Under the pieces are notes generated by a model. That model was not told the DNA's origin. It ran no database searches and saw nothing but the letters and a program-made list of their open reading frames with translations. Of a stretch of 55,079 nucleotides of DNA, positions 1-9,297 are shown in pieces. The position numbers and the translations under genes are program-made. Source of the DNA: an uncultured Lachnospiraceae bacterium (GTDB lineage: Bacteria > Bacillota > Clostridia > Lachnospirales > Lachnospiraceae); contig CANQQG010000012.1 in the NCBI GenBank assembly GCA_947625875.1, positions 1 to 55,079 of the forward strand, in the 5' to 3' direction. The first letter of the stretch is position 1, and each line of letters begins with the position of its first letter.

Positions 1-98
1 TTTAGCTATCTTATATGGAAATACCATGAAATGCAAGGGATTTTCATGATTTATCCGAAAACATCCATCCGGGCGCTTCCCTGTCCACAACACAGCAA

Positions 99-120
99 CG
101 GCAGCCCTTGCGGGCTGCCG
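99..120 (-). terminator. Hairpin downstream of the transglutaminase-like gene
   Basis: A perfect 9-bp inverted repeat with a 4-nt loop (arms at 99-107 and 112-120) lies 16 nt beyond the stop codon at 136. On the minus strand it is followed only by a weakly T-rich stretch, so termination activity is inferred from position and stem strength rather than from a classical U-tract. Confidence 0.45.
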
Positions 121-135
121 TCTGTCACTTTCCGG

Positions 136-1533
136 TTATTTTACGGTCACTTTTAATACGTCTGAATATGCCCCGTACACTTTCCCGCCCACAGCGTCGA
201 GCTTATATGCGCGTACCCTGACATAATAAGCTTTTCCTGTCCGCAGCCCGGTTATCTCGCACTTTACAGAAGCAATATTTTTCTTTTGGGACTGTTTCAT
301 CGCCCGGTCCGATGCATACTGCACCGTATAGCCATCGCTGCCGTTCTGCGGCTTAAAACTGACGGCGATCTTTCCCTTCTGCGCTGAGAGGGCGGTAATG
401 CCCTCCATTTTTTCCGGCGCCGTAATATTTGCGGTTACGCTCCTTATGCCTGCCGCCGCTTCGGAAAACGCCTCTGTGCAGGACGGCGCAAGCCCGTTCC
501 ATTCCGGGCTGACAATATGTTCCCCTGCGGTATCCTTTTTTTGTATCTGCGCATCTGTCACATTCAGGTACGCCCTCGTAAACCCTCCTTCATAATCATC
601 CCATGTGCAGTCCACGTTATACCACGCGCCGCCCAGCCGGACTTTATTCCATGCATGGCCCGCGCTTGTCACCGTCACGCACTGAATATCCGTCCTGCCG
701 CAGAGCAGCGTAAATAACTGCGCATACCCCGCGCAGACGGTCGAGCGCCCGAACAGCGCCGCGCTGATGCAGCTCTGGCTCATCTGCGCATCATCCGAAT
801 CATCCAGCTCGACATTGTTATTATAGGTGACGGCCCCACAGACCAGATCATGGATCGCCTGCTCTTTCTGCAGCTGCGAACCCGCCTGCGCGTACTGCGC
901 TTCCCACGCTTCGATCTGAGCCTCAAATTTTTCCGTATATGCCGCCCGCCTGCTCCCATTTGCAAAAGCGGCATATAACCCGATCGATACCATTTCGCTT
1001 TTTTCAGAATAAACAATGGCGTTCCGCAGGAAATAATACTGCGGGTTCTCAAACAGCACACAGTTAACGACGCGCCGCATCTGCGCAGACGTCAGGCCCG
1101 CGTATGACGTCTGCGGCAAAATATAGACTTTTACCTGTTCGCCGTCCCTGTTTACCTTTGTCGACTGGAAATTCGCGCTGCCCGATATATATTGGTCTGC
1201 GGCCTGCTTTAACGACAGGTACAGATTTTTCTCTTTTGTCGTGAGTTTACTGAAATAATAATCATTCCCATCATCTGCCCACCGGCTGTCCGACAGGCTG
1301 ACAGAAGACGAAGCCGCGCTGCGGATTGCGACGCCGGAATGAGCCTCCATCGTATCCACCGGATATTCCTGCAGCTTCATGTCGGGAAATTCCGGCCTGA
1401 CAGCTGCCTGCGCCCGGCTCCCCGTTTTCTGCGCCCCTGCCTGTACGCTCACAGAAGCGCCCGCAAGAAACATCGCCGCGGCAAGCGCCAGAGCCGTTAT
1501 CCTTTTACACATCCCATTTAATCTGCCCATCAT
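136..1533 (-). CDS. Exported transglutaminase-like protein with C-terminal Fn3 domain
   Basis: The 465-aa product starts with a basic stretch and a hydrophobic segment ending near an Ala-rich site (residues ~10-33), a Sec signal peptide. Residues ~225-315 match the transglutaminase/protease core: a cysteine in STVCAGYA, a histidine in SAGHAWN and an aspartate in YNVDCTWDD form the expected Cys-His-Asp triad. The last ~95 residues form one fibronectin type III fold (GLRTGKAYYVRVRAY). The family includes cell-wall proteins and peptidases of uncertain substrate in Lachnospiraceae, so activity as a cross-linking enzyme or a cysteine peptidase cannot be told apart. It lies 57 nt downstream of murI and may be co-transcribed. 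An AAAGGAAG site precedes the ATG. No sortase signal is visible. Confidence 0.85.
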   Translation of the reverse strand: MMGRLNGMCKRITALALAAAMFLAGASVSVQAGAQKTGSRAQAAVRPEFPDMKLQEYPVDTMEAHSGVAIRSAASSSVSLSDSRWADDGNDYYFSKLTTKEKNLYLSLKQAADQYISGSANFQSTKVNRDGEQVKVYILPQTSYAGLTSAQMRRVVNCVLFENPQYYFLRNAIVYSEKSEMVSIGLYAAFANGSRRAAYTEKFEAQIEAWEAQYAQAGSQLQKEQAIHDLVCGAVTYNNNVELDDSDDAQMSQSCISAALFGRSTVCAGYAQLFTLLCGRTDIQCVTVTSAGHAWNKVRLGGAWYNVDCTWDDYEGGFTRAYLNVTDAQIQKKDTAGEHIVSPEWNGLAPSCTEAFSEAAAGIRSVTANITAPEKMEGITALSAQKGKIAVSFKPQNGSDGYTVQYASDRAMKQSQKKNIASVKCEITGLRTGKAYYVRVRAYKLDAVGGKVYGAYSDVLKVTVK

Positions 1534-1590
1534 GTCAGCTTCCTTTCCCGGTCTGTATCAGACCTCTCTGTATATAATACGAAGCCGACA

Positions 1591-2364
1591 TTATTTTTTT
1601 TGGAATAGAAAGCGACTTAATTCAATTTCTTCCTCTGTTGCCAGACTGTTCTCAAACAGCACCGTCCCTTTTTTGGCGCGCGCTGTACGCAGTCCCGCCA
1701 GCTCCAGGCGCCGCCTCATCTCACGCGCCGTTCCCGCGCCGCCGTCAAAAATGCGCACACGCTCCCCCGCAATATCCTGAATGACGCGCTGCACGAACGG
1801 ATAATGCGTGCAGCCGAGCACAATCGAATCAATGTCCCGCAGATACGGGGCAAGCAGATCCTCTAAAAAATCCCTTAAATCCTCCCCGTCCGTATTGCCC
1901 GCTTCCACAAATTCCATCAGGCCCGGACATGGCAGCCCGATAATATCCGCGTCAAATTCGTACTGCTCTACCAGACGCTGGAATTTTTCCTCCCGGATCG
2001 TCATCGGCGTCGCCATCACAAGCACTTTCGGATGGCCCGGCTGCAGGGCGGCAGGTTTTAACGCGGGTTCTATGCCGACGAGCGGAAGCTCCGGATACAT
2101 ATTCCGCAGAATGCGCACTGCCGCGCTCGTTGCGGTATTACACGCAACGACGATCCCCTTCGCGCCCTGCCTCAGCAGTTCTTTTACGTTTGCGACAGTC
2201 AGTTCCCGCACCTGCGCAAGCGTCTTTGTCCCATAAGGCGCATGGACGGAATCGCCAAAATAAATATAATCTTCTTCCGGCATGATGGCATACAGCTCCC
2301 GCAAAACGCTGATGCCCCCGATTCCCGAATCAAATACGCCGATCGGCCGATCTTGGTTTTCCAT
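1591..2364 (-). CDS. murI: Glutamate racemase
   Basis: This 257-aa protein interconverts L- and D-glutamate in the cytoplasm, supplying D-Glu for peptidoglycan stem peptides. Family motifs are all present: IGVFDSGIGG at the N-terminus, the first catalytic cysteine in VVACNTATSA and the second in VLGCTHYPF, with the acidic IYFGDSVHAPYG segment between. Length is typical. The ATG at 2364 has a GGAGAGAA ribosome site. It sits between two exported wall-related proteins (GH25 muramidase upstream, transglutaminase-like protein downstream), all on the same strand; the gap to the GH25 gene is 16 nt, so a wall-related transcription unit is likely. Confidence 0.96.
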   Translation of the reverse strand: MENQDRPIGVFDSGIGGISVLRELYAIMPEEDYIYFGDSVHAPYGTKTLAQVRELTVANVKELLRQGAKGIVVACNTATSAAVRILRNMYPELPLVGIEPALKPAALQPGHPKVLVMATPMTIREEKFQRLVEQYEFDADIIGLPCPGLMEFVEAGNTDGEDLRDFLEDLLAPYLRDIDSIVLGCTHYPFVQRVIQDIAGERVRIFDGGAGTAREMRRRLELAGLRTARAKKGTVLFENSLATEEEIELSRFLFQKK

Positions 2365-2380
2365 TTCTCTCCAGCTTTCT

Positions 2381-4813
2381 TTAAAATTCTACATTTACAT
2401 CCACTTCTGCCAGATTTCCCGCTTCGTCCGTAACGCCGTCCACATGGAAATACGACCCCGCGTACTGCCCGCTGTTATACTGCCAGAACCTCTCATTTCC
2501 GCCGCCGCTGTATCCTGTGCCGAGCTTCATGCTGCGGTACCTCGCAATCCAGAGGTCGATCCCCGCAAGCCGGGATGTGTCCACATTGGCGTTTAGAAAA
2601 GTAGTATAACTATACAGGAGAAACTGATACCCCGCCTTTTCGACCACGTCCTTAAACGCTTCTACCATTTCCGCAAGCGCCGTTTTCCCAAGTTTTGCCT
2701 GCGCGGAATCTTCCAGATCCATGGCGATCGGATAATCCAGTTTCCTGCCGTTTAAGATCTTTATGACCGTCTCCGCTTCAGCGGCGGCTTCCTTTGCATC
2801 CGCCGCCCTGCTGTAACAATACACGCCCACCGGAATGCCCGCCTTTGCCGCGTTTACATATTTCGTCTCAAAGGTGTAATCTTCCAGGTAATGATTGCTG
2901 ATCCGCAAAAAAGCAAAATCAATGCCCGCCGCTTTCACGCGCTCCCAGTCCACATCTTTCTGCCAGACAGATACGTCGATGCCATTTTTCCTGCCCGCCG
3001 TTACGGATACCGTAGCAGACGTCCGCTTGCCCGCGATCGTCGCCGTAACCGCCGTTGTCCCGTAAGAGACGCCCGTAACCCTTCCCTCCGGATCGACCAC
3101 TGCAATATCCGGATCCGCAGACTTCCACACGACGGTCCCCTCGTGTATCGTATACGCAAAAAGCTGTTTTACAGCGCCTGCCGCCACATTCAAAGTGCGG
3201 CTGCTCAATTCCACGCCGCCGATATTGTAGCTGCGCGGATGGCACATCACGCTCTCAAGCGATTCCCCGGCAGCGGAAACTTTATAATAATACACTTTCC
3301 CGTTCTCAAGCCCGGTATCGACATATGATGTGTTTTTCAGTTTTTTTGCGATGCAGGTATATTTTCCGTTCCCTTTTGACGCGCGGTAAAGGTTATAGCC
3401 GGACGCGCCCGCCGCGGCCGACCATGTGACGGTAAGCTCATCTGTCGCCGTCTGCCGCAGCGTCAGCCCGACCGGCGCGGAAGGCGCGGTTGCCGCGGAG
3501 TGACAGCCGTCCGCAAGGCTCACGCCCGTTGCATTTCCGCGTCTGTACAGCGCCTTTACTTTATAATAATATGTAACGCCCGGCTCTACGGCACGGTCTT
3601 CATAATGTAATGCCGCCGCGCCGTCCACATCCGCCAGAACTTCATATTTTCTGTCCGCATACCGGCTGCGGTAGATGCGGTATGCCGCCGCGTCTTCCAT
3701 TTTCTCCCAGGACAGGCGGAGGCTGCGGCTGTCCGTAACCTCCGGTCCCGTCACCTTTGGCGCGTCCATCACCGGATCGGCGCGGAACGCCTGCGACGGC
3801 CCGCTCTCAGTGACGTCCCCCTCCTGCGTCTTCCAGTAAGCCGTTATTTTATAATAATACGTCTTCCCCGGCACAACCGTCGTATCTTTATAAGAAAGCG
3901 TCCTGTTTCCGGATATGGTTTTGAGCTTCTTATATGCGCCGTCTTCCTTTGCGCTCCGGTATATAGAATAGCCGTCCGCGCCTGCGACGGCCTCCCACGC
4001 CAGTTCTACCGTCTTATAATCCAGCGGTTCGCACGTTTTTATCTGCACCGTATCCAAAGCCATCGTGATTTCCGCGATAACGGAAAGCGTCGCCTTCACG
4101 CTCCTGCCTTCCACATCGCGAAACGCCCTCACGCGGTACTGATAAGTAACGCCCCTTTTGGCGTCCGTATCCGTAAATACAGGCTCTTCCGTCTCCGCCA
4201 GCAGGGTATATTTTGTTTCCTCCGGCGTTTTGCGGTACACCTGGTATCCCTGCGCGCCCGCTATCCTTTTCCATTCCAGCGCAACCATATGGTCCGCCGT
4301 CTCCGAGATCATCGTGATCGCGCTCCGCCTCAAATAAGGTTTCGCCGTTATCTCCTCCGAGCAGCTGCCGGCCGCGTCTTTTGCATCTACCGCACAGACA
4401 CGAAAATAATAATTCTGCCCGGTCAGAATGTTTTTGCATTTATACTTTGTATTCCGCGTCCTGCCAAACAGCTCATAATTTTCCCCGTCCAGCGAGTATT
4501 CCACCCGGTAATAAGACGCGCCCTCCACGCCCTCCCAGTACAGCTTTACCGAATGATACGTCAGGCTGCCTCTGCGCAGGCCTGCCGGGGCTTCCAACGG
4601 CTCTTTTTCGGTTCCATCGGCGGGAATTTCCGCTTTTTTCTTTTCTATCCCGTATCCGGCGCTGTCTTCCTCCGCCCGGACGCCGTCCGCAGCGGCCGGG
4701 GCGGCCTCCACGCGGTACGCCGGTGAAAATGCGCCTATGGACAGCAAAAGAAGCCATATCGGCGCAAGCTTTTTTCTCTTTCTCTTCCAGTCGTCTTTTT
4801 TCTGAATCTCCAT
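2381..4813 (-). CDS. Secreted GH25 muramidase with Fn3 repeats and Big2 domain
   Basis: The protein is 810 aa from the ATG at 4813, chosen because an AGGAG site lies 6 nt upstream; in-frame Mets further upstream lack one. A basic, hydrophobic N-terminus is a signal peptide. There follow about five fibronectin type III-like repeats, each ending in a YYYKV/YYFRV-type strand, then a bacterial Ig-like (Big2) domain with the VTGVSYGTTAVTA pattern, and a C-terminal glycoside hydrolase family 25 domain beginning GIDVSVWQ. The catalytic acidic pair is visible in AMDLEDS and the domain ends with FWQYNSGQYAG. GH25 enzymes cleave the MurNAc-GlcNAc bond of peptidoglycan. The catalytic domain is at the C-terminus, with the repeats as an N-terminal stalk. 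The likely role is wall remodelling or autolysis. Confidence 0.9.
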   Translation of the reverse strand: MEIQKKDDWKRKRKKLAPIWLLLLSIGAFSPAYRVEAAPAAADGVRAEEDSAGYGIEKKKAEIPADGTEKEPLEAPAGLRRGSLTYHSVKLYWEGVEGASYYRVEYSLDGENYELFGRTRNTKYKCKNILTGQNYYFRVCAVDAKDAAGSCSEEITAKPYLRRSAITMISETADHMVALEWKRIAGAQGYQVYRKTPEETKYTLLAETEEPVFTDTDAKRGVTYQYRVRAFRDVEGRSVKATLSVIAEITMALDTVQIKTCEPLDYKTVELAWEAVAGADGYSIYRSAKEDGAYKKLKTISGNRTLSYKDTTVVPGKTYYYKITAYWKTQEGDVTESGPSQAFRADPVMDAPKVTGPEVTDSRSLRLSWEKMEDAAAYRIYRSRYADRKYEVLADVDGAAALHYEDRAVEPGVTYYYKVKALYRRGNATGVSLADGCHSAATAPSAPVGLTLRQTATDELTVTWSAAAGASGYNLYRASKGNGKYTCIAKKLKNTSYVDTGLENGKVYYYKVSAAGESLESVMCHPRSYNIGGVELSSRTLNVAAGAVKQLFAYTIHEGTVVWKSADPDIAVVDPEGRVTGVSYGTTAVTATIAGKRTSATVSVTAGRKNGIDVSVWQKDVDWERVKAAGIDFAFLRISNHYLEDYTFETKYVNAAKAGIPVGVYCYSRAADAKEAAAEAETVIKILNGRKLDYPIAMDLEDSAQAKLGKTALAEMVEAFKDVVEKAGYQFLLYSYTTFLNANVDTSRLAGIDLWIARYRSMKLGTGYSGGGNERFWQYNSGQYAGSYFHVDGVTDEAGNLAEVDVNVEF

Positions 4814-4924
4814 CCTTCTCTCCTGCATACAGGCCATTGGTTTTTCCGGCCCAATATCCTGAAACAGCAAGTATGCATACCGCATACCTGCTGTCCCTTT
4901 TATCATTTCCGCTATTTTGTTCTC

Positions 4925-5152
4925 TCAGGATTCTTTCGGGCAGGAAGTGACGCGCTTATTATTGCAGTCCTGCACCCTGCCGACCCCGCAGTCCACAAGC
5001 CCTTTCAGATAACAGAACGCCTGCCTGCCGCTGTCCTTTGCCTTTTTTTCTTCTTCCAGCGGACATACCGTCGCCCGCTTATTATTACAATCCTGGATCC
5101 TTCCCGAATCACAATCCACAATTCCTTTTAAATAACAAAATTTGTTTTCCAT
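4925..5152 (-). CDS. Small protein with two cysteine-octad repeats
   Basis: No family was recognised. The 75-aa product (ATG at 5152, SD-like AGGGTGAG upstream; an in-frame GTG at 5161 is possible) consists of two near-identical ~30-residue repeats joined by a charged, Lys/Glu-rich linker. In each repeat four cysteines have exactly seven residues between them: C-x7-C-x7-C-x7-C, with conserved CYLKGxVDC, GRxQDCNNKR and a final CP. There is no signal peptide or membrane segment, so it should be cytosolic. Eight cysteines in two equal modules suggest metal binding or a small disulfide/thiol device, but this is inference. It lies between the GH25 gene and the DegV gene on the same strand, with 42 nt to the latter. 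Confidence 0.75.
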   Translation of the reverse strand: MENKFCYLKGIVDCDSGRIQDCNNKRATVCPLEEEKKAKDSGRQAFCYLKGLVDCGVGRVQDCNNKRVTSCPKES

Positions 5153-5194
5153 TCTGCTCACCCTGCCTTGTGTTATTTATTCTGTTTCCCGCCG

Positions 5195-6058
5195 TCACTG
5201 ATCCATCCTGCGTATCAGCGCAAGCCCATACGTGCCATATCCCAAATGTGCGCATACGCTCAGCGGGATCGGCGACATACTGCATGGAACGCCAAAATAC
5301 TCTTCAAAATATGCTTTTAATTTTCCTGCCTCTTCCCTCGGCAGGCTCGCCGCAGAAGCAAGATAAAAATCCGAAACGCCCTTTGCGTGGAAGCGCGCCG
5401 TAATATCCCGCTCCACTGCCTGCACCATCTTCCTGCGGACGGCTCTGTCCCCTCTCGCCTTTTCCGCGACGTCGATCACGCCGCCCTGCAGATACAGCAG
5501 CGGCTTGATATTTAACACGCTGCCGAGGGCCGCCGCGCCCGCCGTAATGCGCCCGCCCTGTTTCAGATATTTCAGGTTATCGACCGTAAGGTATATGATG
5601 CACTCATCTTTGACAAACTGGAGCTTATTGCGGATCTCCCGCGCGCCCATGCCCGCAAGGGCCATTCTCCGCGCCTCTAACGCCGCATATTTCTGCGTAA
5701 CCGAGACGCGCCCGATATCAGCGACCACAACGCGCCCGCCATATTCCTGCGCAAGCGCCATCGCCGTCTGGCATGAACTGCTCAGCCCGCTGGACATCGG
5801 TATATAAACCAGCTCATCATACTTCTCCAGCGCCTGTTCCCACAACTGCGTCACATCACAGGGGTTCGGCTGCGACGTATAGATCACGCTGCCCTCCCTC
5901 TGTTTTTTGTAAAACTCTTCATGTGAAATTGTCTGCCCTTCCAGATAAAGCGCATCGTCTATGTAAAAGGGCATCGGAAGTACATAGATCCCGTACTTTT
6001 TCGCCTTTTCCTGCGAGATGCCGGAATTGCTGTCCGTAACAACTGCTGTCTTTTCCAT
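5195..6058 (-). CDS. DegV family fatty-acid-binding protein
   Basis: This 287-aa protein belongs to the DegV/FakB family, two-domain proteins that bind a fatty acid and, in characterised cases, present it to the kinase FakA for phospholipid synthesis. Seen here: N-terminal VTDSNSGIS, the YTSQPNPCD segment that lines the lipid pocket, IPMSSGLSSSCQTA, LKYLKQGGRI and the C-terminal GYGTYGLALIRR. Length is typical. The ATG at 6058 has an AGGAGAGG site. No fakA is in the window, so the partner must be elsewhere. A sigma-A-type promoter lies directly upstream. Confidence 0.93.
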   Translation of the reverse strand: MEKTAVVTDSNSGISQEKAKKYGIYVLPMPFYIDDALYLEGQTISHEEFYKKQREGSVIYTSQPNPCDVTQLWEQALEKYDELVYIPMSSGLSSSCQTAMALAQEYGGRVVVADIGRVSVTQKYAALEARRMALAGMGAREIRNKLQFVKDECIIYLTVDNLKYLKQGGRITAGAAALGSVLNIKPLLYLQGGVIDVAEKARGDRAVRRKMVQAVERDITARFHAKGVSDFYLASAASLPREEAGKLKAYFEEYFGVPCSMSPIPLSVCAHLGYGTYGLALIRRMDQ

Positions 6059-6092
6059 ATGTAGTCCTCTCCTGTATTTTCTCCATAACTGA

Positions 6093-6121
6093 ATACTACT
6101 ATTATTGCAAATTTTTCACAA
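6093..6121 (-). promoter_or_regulatory. Predicted promoter of the DegV gene
   Basis: On the minus strand a TTGTGA box (6116-6121) is followed after 17 nt by TAGTAT (6093-6098), 35 nt before the DegV start codon. This fits a housekeeping-sigma promoter with one to two mismatches per box. Confidence 0.55.
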
Positions 6122-6176
6122 TACCGCAAGCTGTTTTTTATCACAGCCGTTTGTTTTCCAGACGCGGGCCGGTCTG

Positions 6177-8438
6177 TTACCGCTCATAAAACGAGAGATT
6201 TTCTTCCATCTGCGGCGTGATGGCTCCGCCGGATTTGCGCACTTTTTCATACAATGCCGTCAGCCGCTGCTGTTTTTTCGCATTATCCAGTTCAAACTTC
6301 GGTATCGTATTCTGGTACATCGGGTTCGCTTTCAGATCCTGCCGGATTGCGCCCGCAAACGGACAGTATTTCACAAGGATATCCCGCGCCACTTTATTTA
6401 GCCGGAAGCTGCCTTTTGATTCGTATTTCACCCAGTTCTCATAATCGAGGACAAACACTTCCCGGTAACTGTTCTTTGCGCGCGCCAGCGCATTTTTCAG
6501 CTTTTCCTTTGCGTCCGCGGACAGGTCGTGGTTCTTGCGGTAGAACTGGATATAATCGCAATATTCCGCCGTAAGCGACTTCTCGCGGATATCATTCCAG
6601 CGGACACCCTGTATCTTCCGGCACATTTCCCAGCGGAACCTGCCGACGGTCTCCATCATCATATCTTCCAGATCCACAGCCGTAAAGACCGGGAACAAAA
6701 ACCTGCCCGGCGTATCGCGCCGCTTATCCGCGGTTTCCTGCCACATCATCGCCTTGGTCCCTGCATTCGGCATCAGGATAATATCCGGCAACACTTCCTG
6801 CATCATCGGCTCATGCGTGAGCAGGTCGTTTGCCGGGCCGGAATAACCGACCTCCCGGTAAAATACCGAATAGTCCACTCTCCGCAGGCTGTTGACGGCC
6901 TCTTCCAGCCGCTTTGCCGTCACCGCCATCTTATCCAGCGAATTGATCAGATCATATTCCCCCAAAATCGGGCAGAATGTCGTGATCTTTCCATATGTAA
7001 TGCGGTTCGCGCTCTGGAACATATTCTTTATCTCAAAATGCACCCGTTCTTTCCGGTCGGACTGCATCATTTTCACCTGTTCCGCCGTAAGGTCGCCGTT
7101 TTTACGCTGCTCCAGCAGATATGCGGGATAATCGAGGTCAAACTCGTTTTTGGAAGGATCCTTTTCGGCATTATAAATATTTTTCAGCCACTCATAGATC
7201 GTATAAACATGTTCCGAATGGAATACATTTAAATGCTTCGTCAGGTCATACAGCTCCTTTGCATGCTCCTCGCCCGCAAGCTGCACGTCCATAAAACCAA
7301 AATTTAAAAACATCGCTATGATCGGCGTAACGTCGTCTTCATGCTCCACAGCCCGGAAAAACGCCCGCTCATATATCTCATAAAACATCGGCGAGAGCTG
7401 CCTGCGGATCTGGTACGCTTTGGAATCTGTTGACAGCATATCCGGCAGGCTGCGGTACGCTTCGACTCTGGCGCGGATCTCATCCCGCTCTTCTTTTGCA
7501 TATCCGGCAAACAACAGGATGTGCCCCAGGCAGTCTTCCGCCGTAATATCAATATCCTTTGCCGTTTCTACGCCATCTTCCGAGCCGCCCGTAAAATCGT
7601 ATGCCTCATACCTGCCGACGCGCTGGCTCACAAGCGCCGCATCATACAGCCGCAGTTTGCCGATAAAGCCTGTAAGAAATGAAATCTCCTTTTTTACCGG
7701 CTCCACATCCAGCCCGCGTTTCGCCATGCGCACCGCCAGCTCAAAATAGAGCTGGAACAGGTCGTCGCCGGACTCGGAAAGCAGGACGTCTTTATTATAC
7801 AGGAGATAGTTTACCATCTCTTCCACGCCCTGCATGATCCGCCGCATCTGCAGCGACGCCTCCATGATCGCCCCCACGCAGAGGCTGTCGTCGCGCTGCA
7901 TAAAGAGCAGATAATCTTTTAAATAGTTTTTTACAAGGCTGTTGCTGTTATTGACCTCCCAGTCTTCCGCCCTGTGCTCCATCTCCAGACGCTGAAAATA
8001 CTCCATCCGCGAAAACGGCTGCCCCTCCAGCCCATTTTTCGCGCAGAGCGCCTGATAGTCGTTATAGAGCGTCTGCACAAACGCATGGAACTGCCTTGTG
8101 CGCGTCTGCAGTTCCACATACAGCCCAAGCATCTGATGCCGCTGTTCGACCGCTGTGCGCAGAAATACGCCCCGGTAATTCGGATACGCCGATAAAATCT
8201 GTTTTAAATCCGCCGCATTTTTACATGGGATAACCGCCAGCATCACATCCGTCCCCGCAATATAATCACAGATAAACCAGTCGCTTTCGAGGATGCCGAT
8301 AATGGCATTTTGCCCCAGCGTCACGCTCGCAAACGCCATCTTCTGTATGACTGTCCCCTGCTGGATCAGGTACCACTCCTTTACGATCCCCTTTTGTTTT
8401 GCAATTGCCTGTCCTTTTTCAAGCCTTATCACATCCAT
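6177..8438 (-). CDS. Large protein with degenerate cyclic-nucleotide-binding domain
   Basis: In this 753-aa protein the first ~120 residues have the order of a CAP/cNMP-binding beta-barrel (LEKGQAIAKQKGIVKEWYLI, then a glycine turn at LGQNAIIGILE), but the Arg-bearing phosphate-binding cassette of true cAMP sensors is not visible. The remaining ~630 residues are mainly helical, charged and without a recognised domain, membrane segment or helix-turn-helix. It may therefore be a sensor or scaffold rather than a Crp-type transcription factor. It follows spoIIR with 102 nt between, has its own promoter and is read in the same direction as the germination and sporulation genes. An AGGGG site precedes the ATG. 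Function unknown. Confidence 0.7.
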   Translation of the reverse strand: MDVIRLEKGQAIAKQKGIVKEWYLIQQGTVIQKMAFASVTLGQNAIIGILESDWFICDYIAGTDVMLAVIPCKNAADLKQILSAYPNYRGVFLRTAVEQRHQMLGLYVELQTRTRQFHAFVQTLYNDYQALCAKNGLEGQPFSRMEYFQRLEMEHRAEDWEVNNSNSLVKNYLKDYLLFMQRDDSLCVGAIMEASLQMRRIMQGVEEMVNYLLYNKDVLLSESGDDLFQLYFELAVRMAKRGLDVEPVKKEISFLTGFIGKLRLYDAALVSQRVGRYEAYDFTGGSEDGVETAKDIDITAEDCLGHILLFAGYAKEERDEIRARVEAYRSLPDMLSTDSKAYQIRRQLSPMFYEIYERAFFRAVEHEDDVTPIIAMFLNFGFMDVQLAGEEHAKELYDLTKHLNVFHSEHVYTIYEWLKNIYNAEKDPSKNEFDLDYPAYLLEQRKNGDLTAEQVKMMQSDRKERVHFEIKNMFQSANRITYGKITTFCPILGEYDLINSLDKMAVTAKRLEEAVNSLRRVDYSVFYREVGYSGPANDLLTHEPMMQEVLPDIILMPNAGTKAMMWQETADKRRDTPGRFLFPVFTAVDLEDMMMETVGRFRWEMCRKIQGVRWNDIREKSLTAEYCDYIQFYRKNHDLSADAKEKLKNALARAKNSYREVFVLDYENWVKYESKGSFRLNKVARDILVKYCPFAGAIRQDLKANPMYQNTIPKFELDNAKKQQRLTALYEKVRKSGGAITPQMEENLSFYER

Positions 8439-8493
8439 TTTTTTCCCCTGCCATTTCCCCCGACGGTAGCCGTCTTTTTTCTATCTTACTTAT

Positions 8494-8522
8494 ATATTAT
8501 TATGTTTTTTACAGAATGGCAA
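8494..8522 (-). promoter_or_regulatory. Predicted promoter of the 753-aa gene
   Basis: On the minus strand a TTGCCA box (8517-8522) and TAATAT box (8494-8499) are spaced by 17 nt, ~55 nt before the start codon at 8438. A short GACGG/CCGTC hairpin lies in the resulting leader. Confidence 0.55.
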
Positions 8523-8540
8523 GGCTTGACAAAAGAATTT

Positions 8541-9191
8541 TTACCCAAACCACCGATTCAGGAAATCCAGATATTTGAATCTGATCCGGTAATCCCCGCT
8601 TTTTAATACCGCGCTGTATTCCTCTTCTGTCAGCGCGCGCCTCAACGCCTCCCCGGTTTTTTTATCTTCCACTTTATAAACGCTCCCCGAAAAGCAGATA
8701 TTCGGATACATCACGCACCACCAGTTATGGCCGCGCCCGCTTCCGATCACGACATTGAGCGCCTGGTATTCCCCTGCCGGGAAAGTGTACGCGCCATATG
8801 TTTTTTCCGGAAACGCGGTCTCTTCCAGCCGCACCGCCACTGCATAGGCAAAGCCTTCCGCCCGCACCGCCGCCTGTGCGGCTCCGGCAATGCCCTCTAA
8901 ATTCTCTCTGACTGTTTCCCTGCACTCCGAGAGGCTGTCCGCATCTTTGAGGTGCTCCCGCATGTATGCGCCTACCGCGTCCCGCACCTTTAATTTCAAC
9001 GCCTGGTCCTCCGCGTTGTCGCTGTTTGCGCGCACATGGAAACGCAGGACTTTTTCCGCGATCCCCTCCTGTATCCGCTGTTCCCGCCCGTCCTGATACA
9101 CGCGGCACAGCCCGGCCGCTAACAGCAGCAGCAAGAAAAAGATTCCAAAATCCGCCTTCAAAACAGAACCGATGTCCTTTAATCTTTTCAT
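8541..9191 (-). CDS. spoIIR: Stage II sporulation protein R
   Basis: The 216-aa protein matches SpoIIR, the forespore-made exported signal that triggers SpoIIGA to process pro-sigma-E in the mother cell. An N-terminal transmembrane or signal segment (residues ~10-27) precedes the conserved core: VLRFHVRANSDNAEDQALKL, KVRDAV, then the C-terminal half with YGAYTFPAGEYQALNVVIG and GHNWWCVMYPNICF. A GGGGAGAG site precedes the ATG. It is downstream of the germination genes on the same strand but is separated from them by a terminator-like hairpin and 183 nt, so it is probably a separate, forespore-controlled unit. No convincing sigma-F boxes could be assigned by eye. Confidence 0.95.
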   Translation of the reverse strand: MKRLKDIGSVLKADFGIFFLLLLLAAGLCRVYQDGREQRIQEGIAEKVLRFHVRANSDNAEDQALKLKVRDAVGAYMREHLKDADSLSECRETVRENLEGIAGAAQAAVRAEGFAYAVAVRLEETAFPEKTYGAYTFPAGEYQALNVVIGSGRGHNWWCVMYPNICFSGSVYKVEDKKTGEALRRALTEEEYSAVLKSGDYRIRFKYLDFLNRWFG

Positions 9192-9297
9192 GTCGCTCTC
9201 CCCGCTTTGCTATTATTTTTTTAGAGCATATCCTCTTATCAGACATCTTTCCCATATTTTTCCGGCTTATACAAAAATATGATTTAAAATATACTGT

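Noticed and set aside
2381-4813. The Fn3 repeats of the GH25 gene considered as a DNA-level repeat array
   Set aside because: Repeats are visible only at protein level with substantial divergence; no near-identical DNA units were found.
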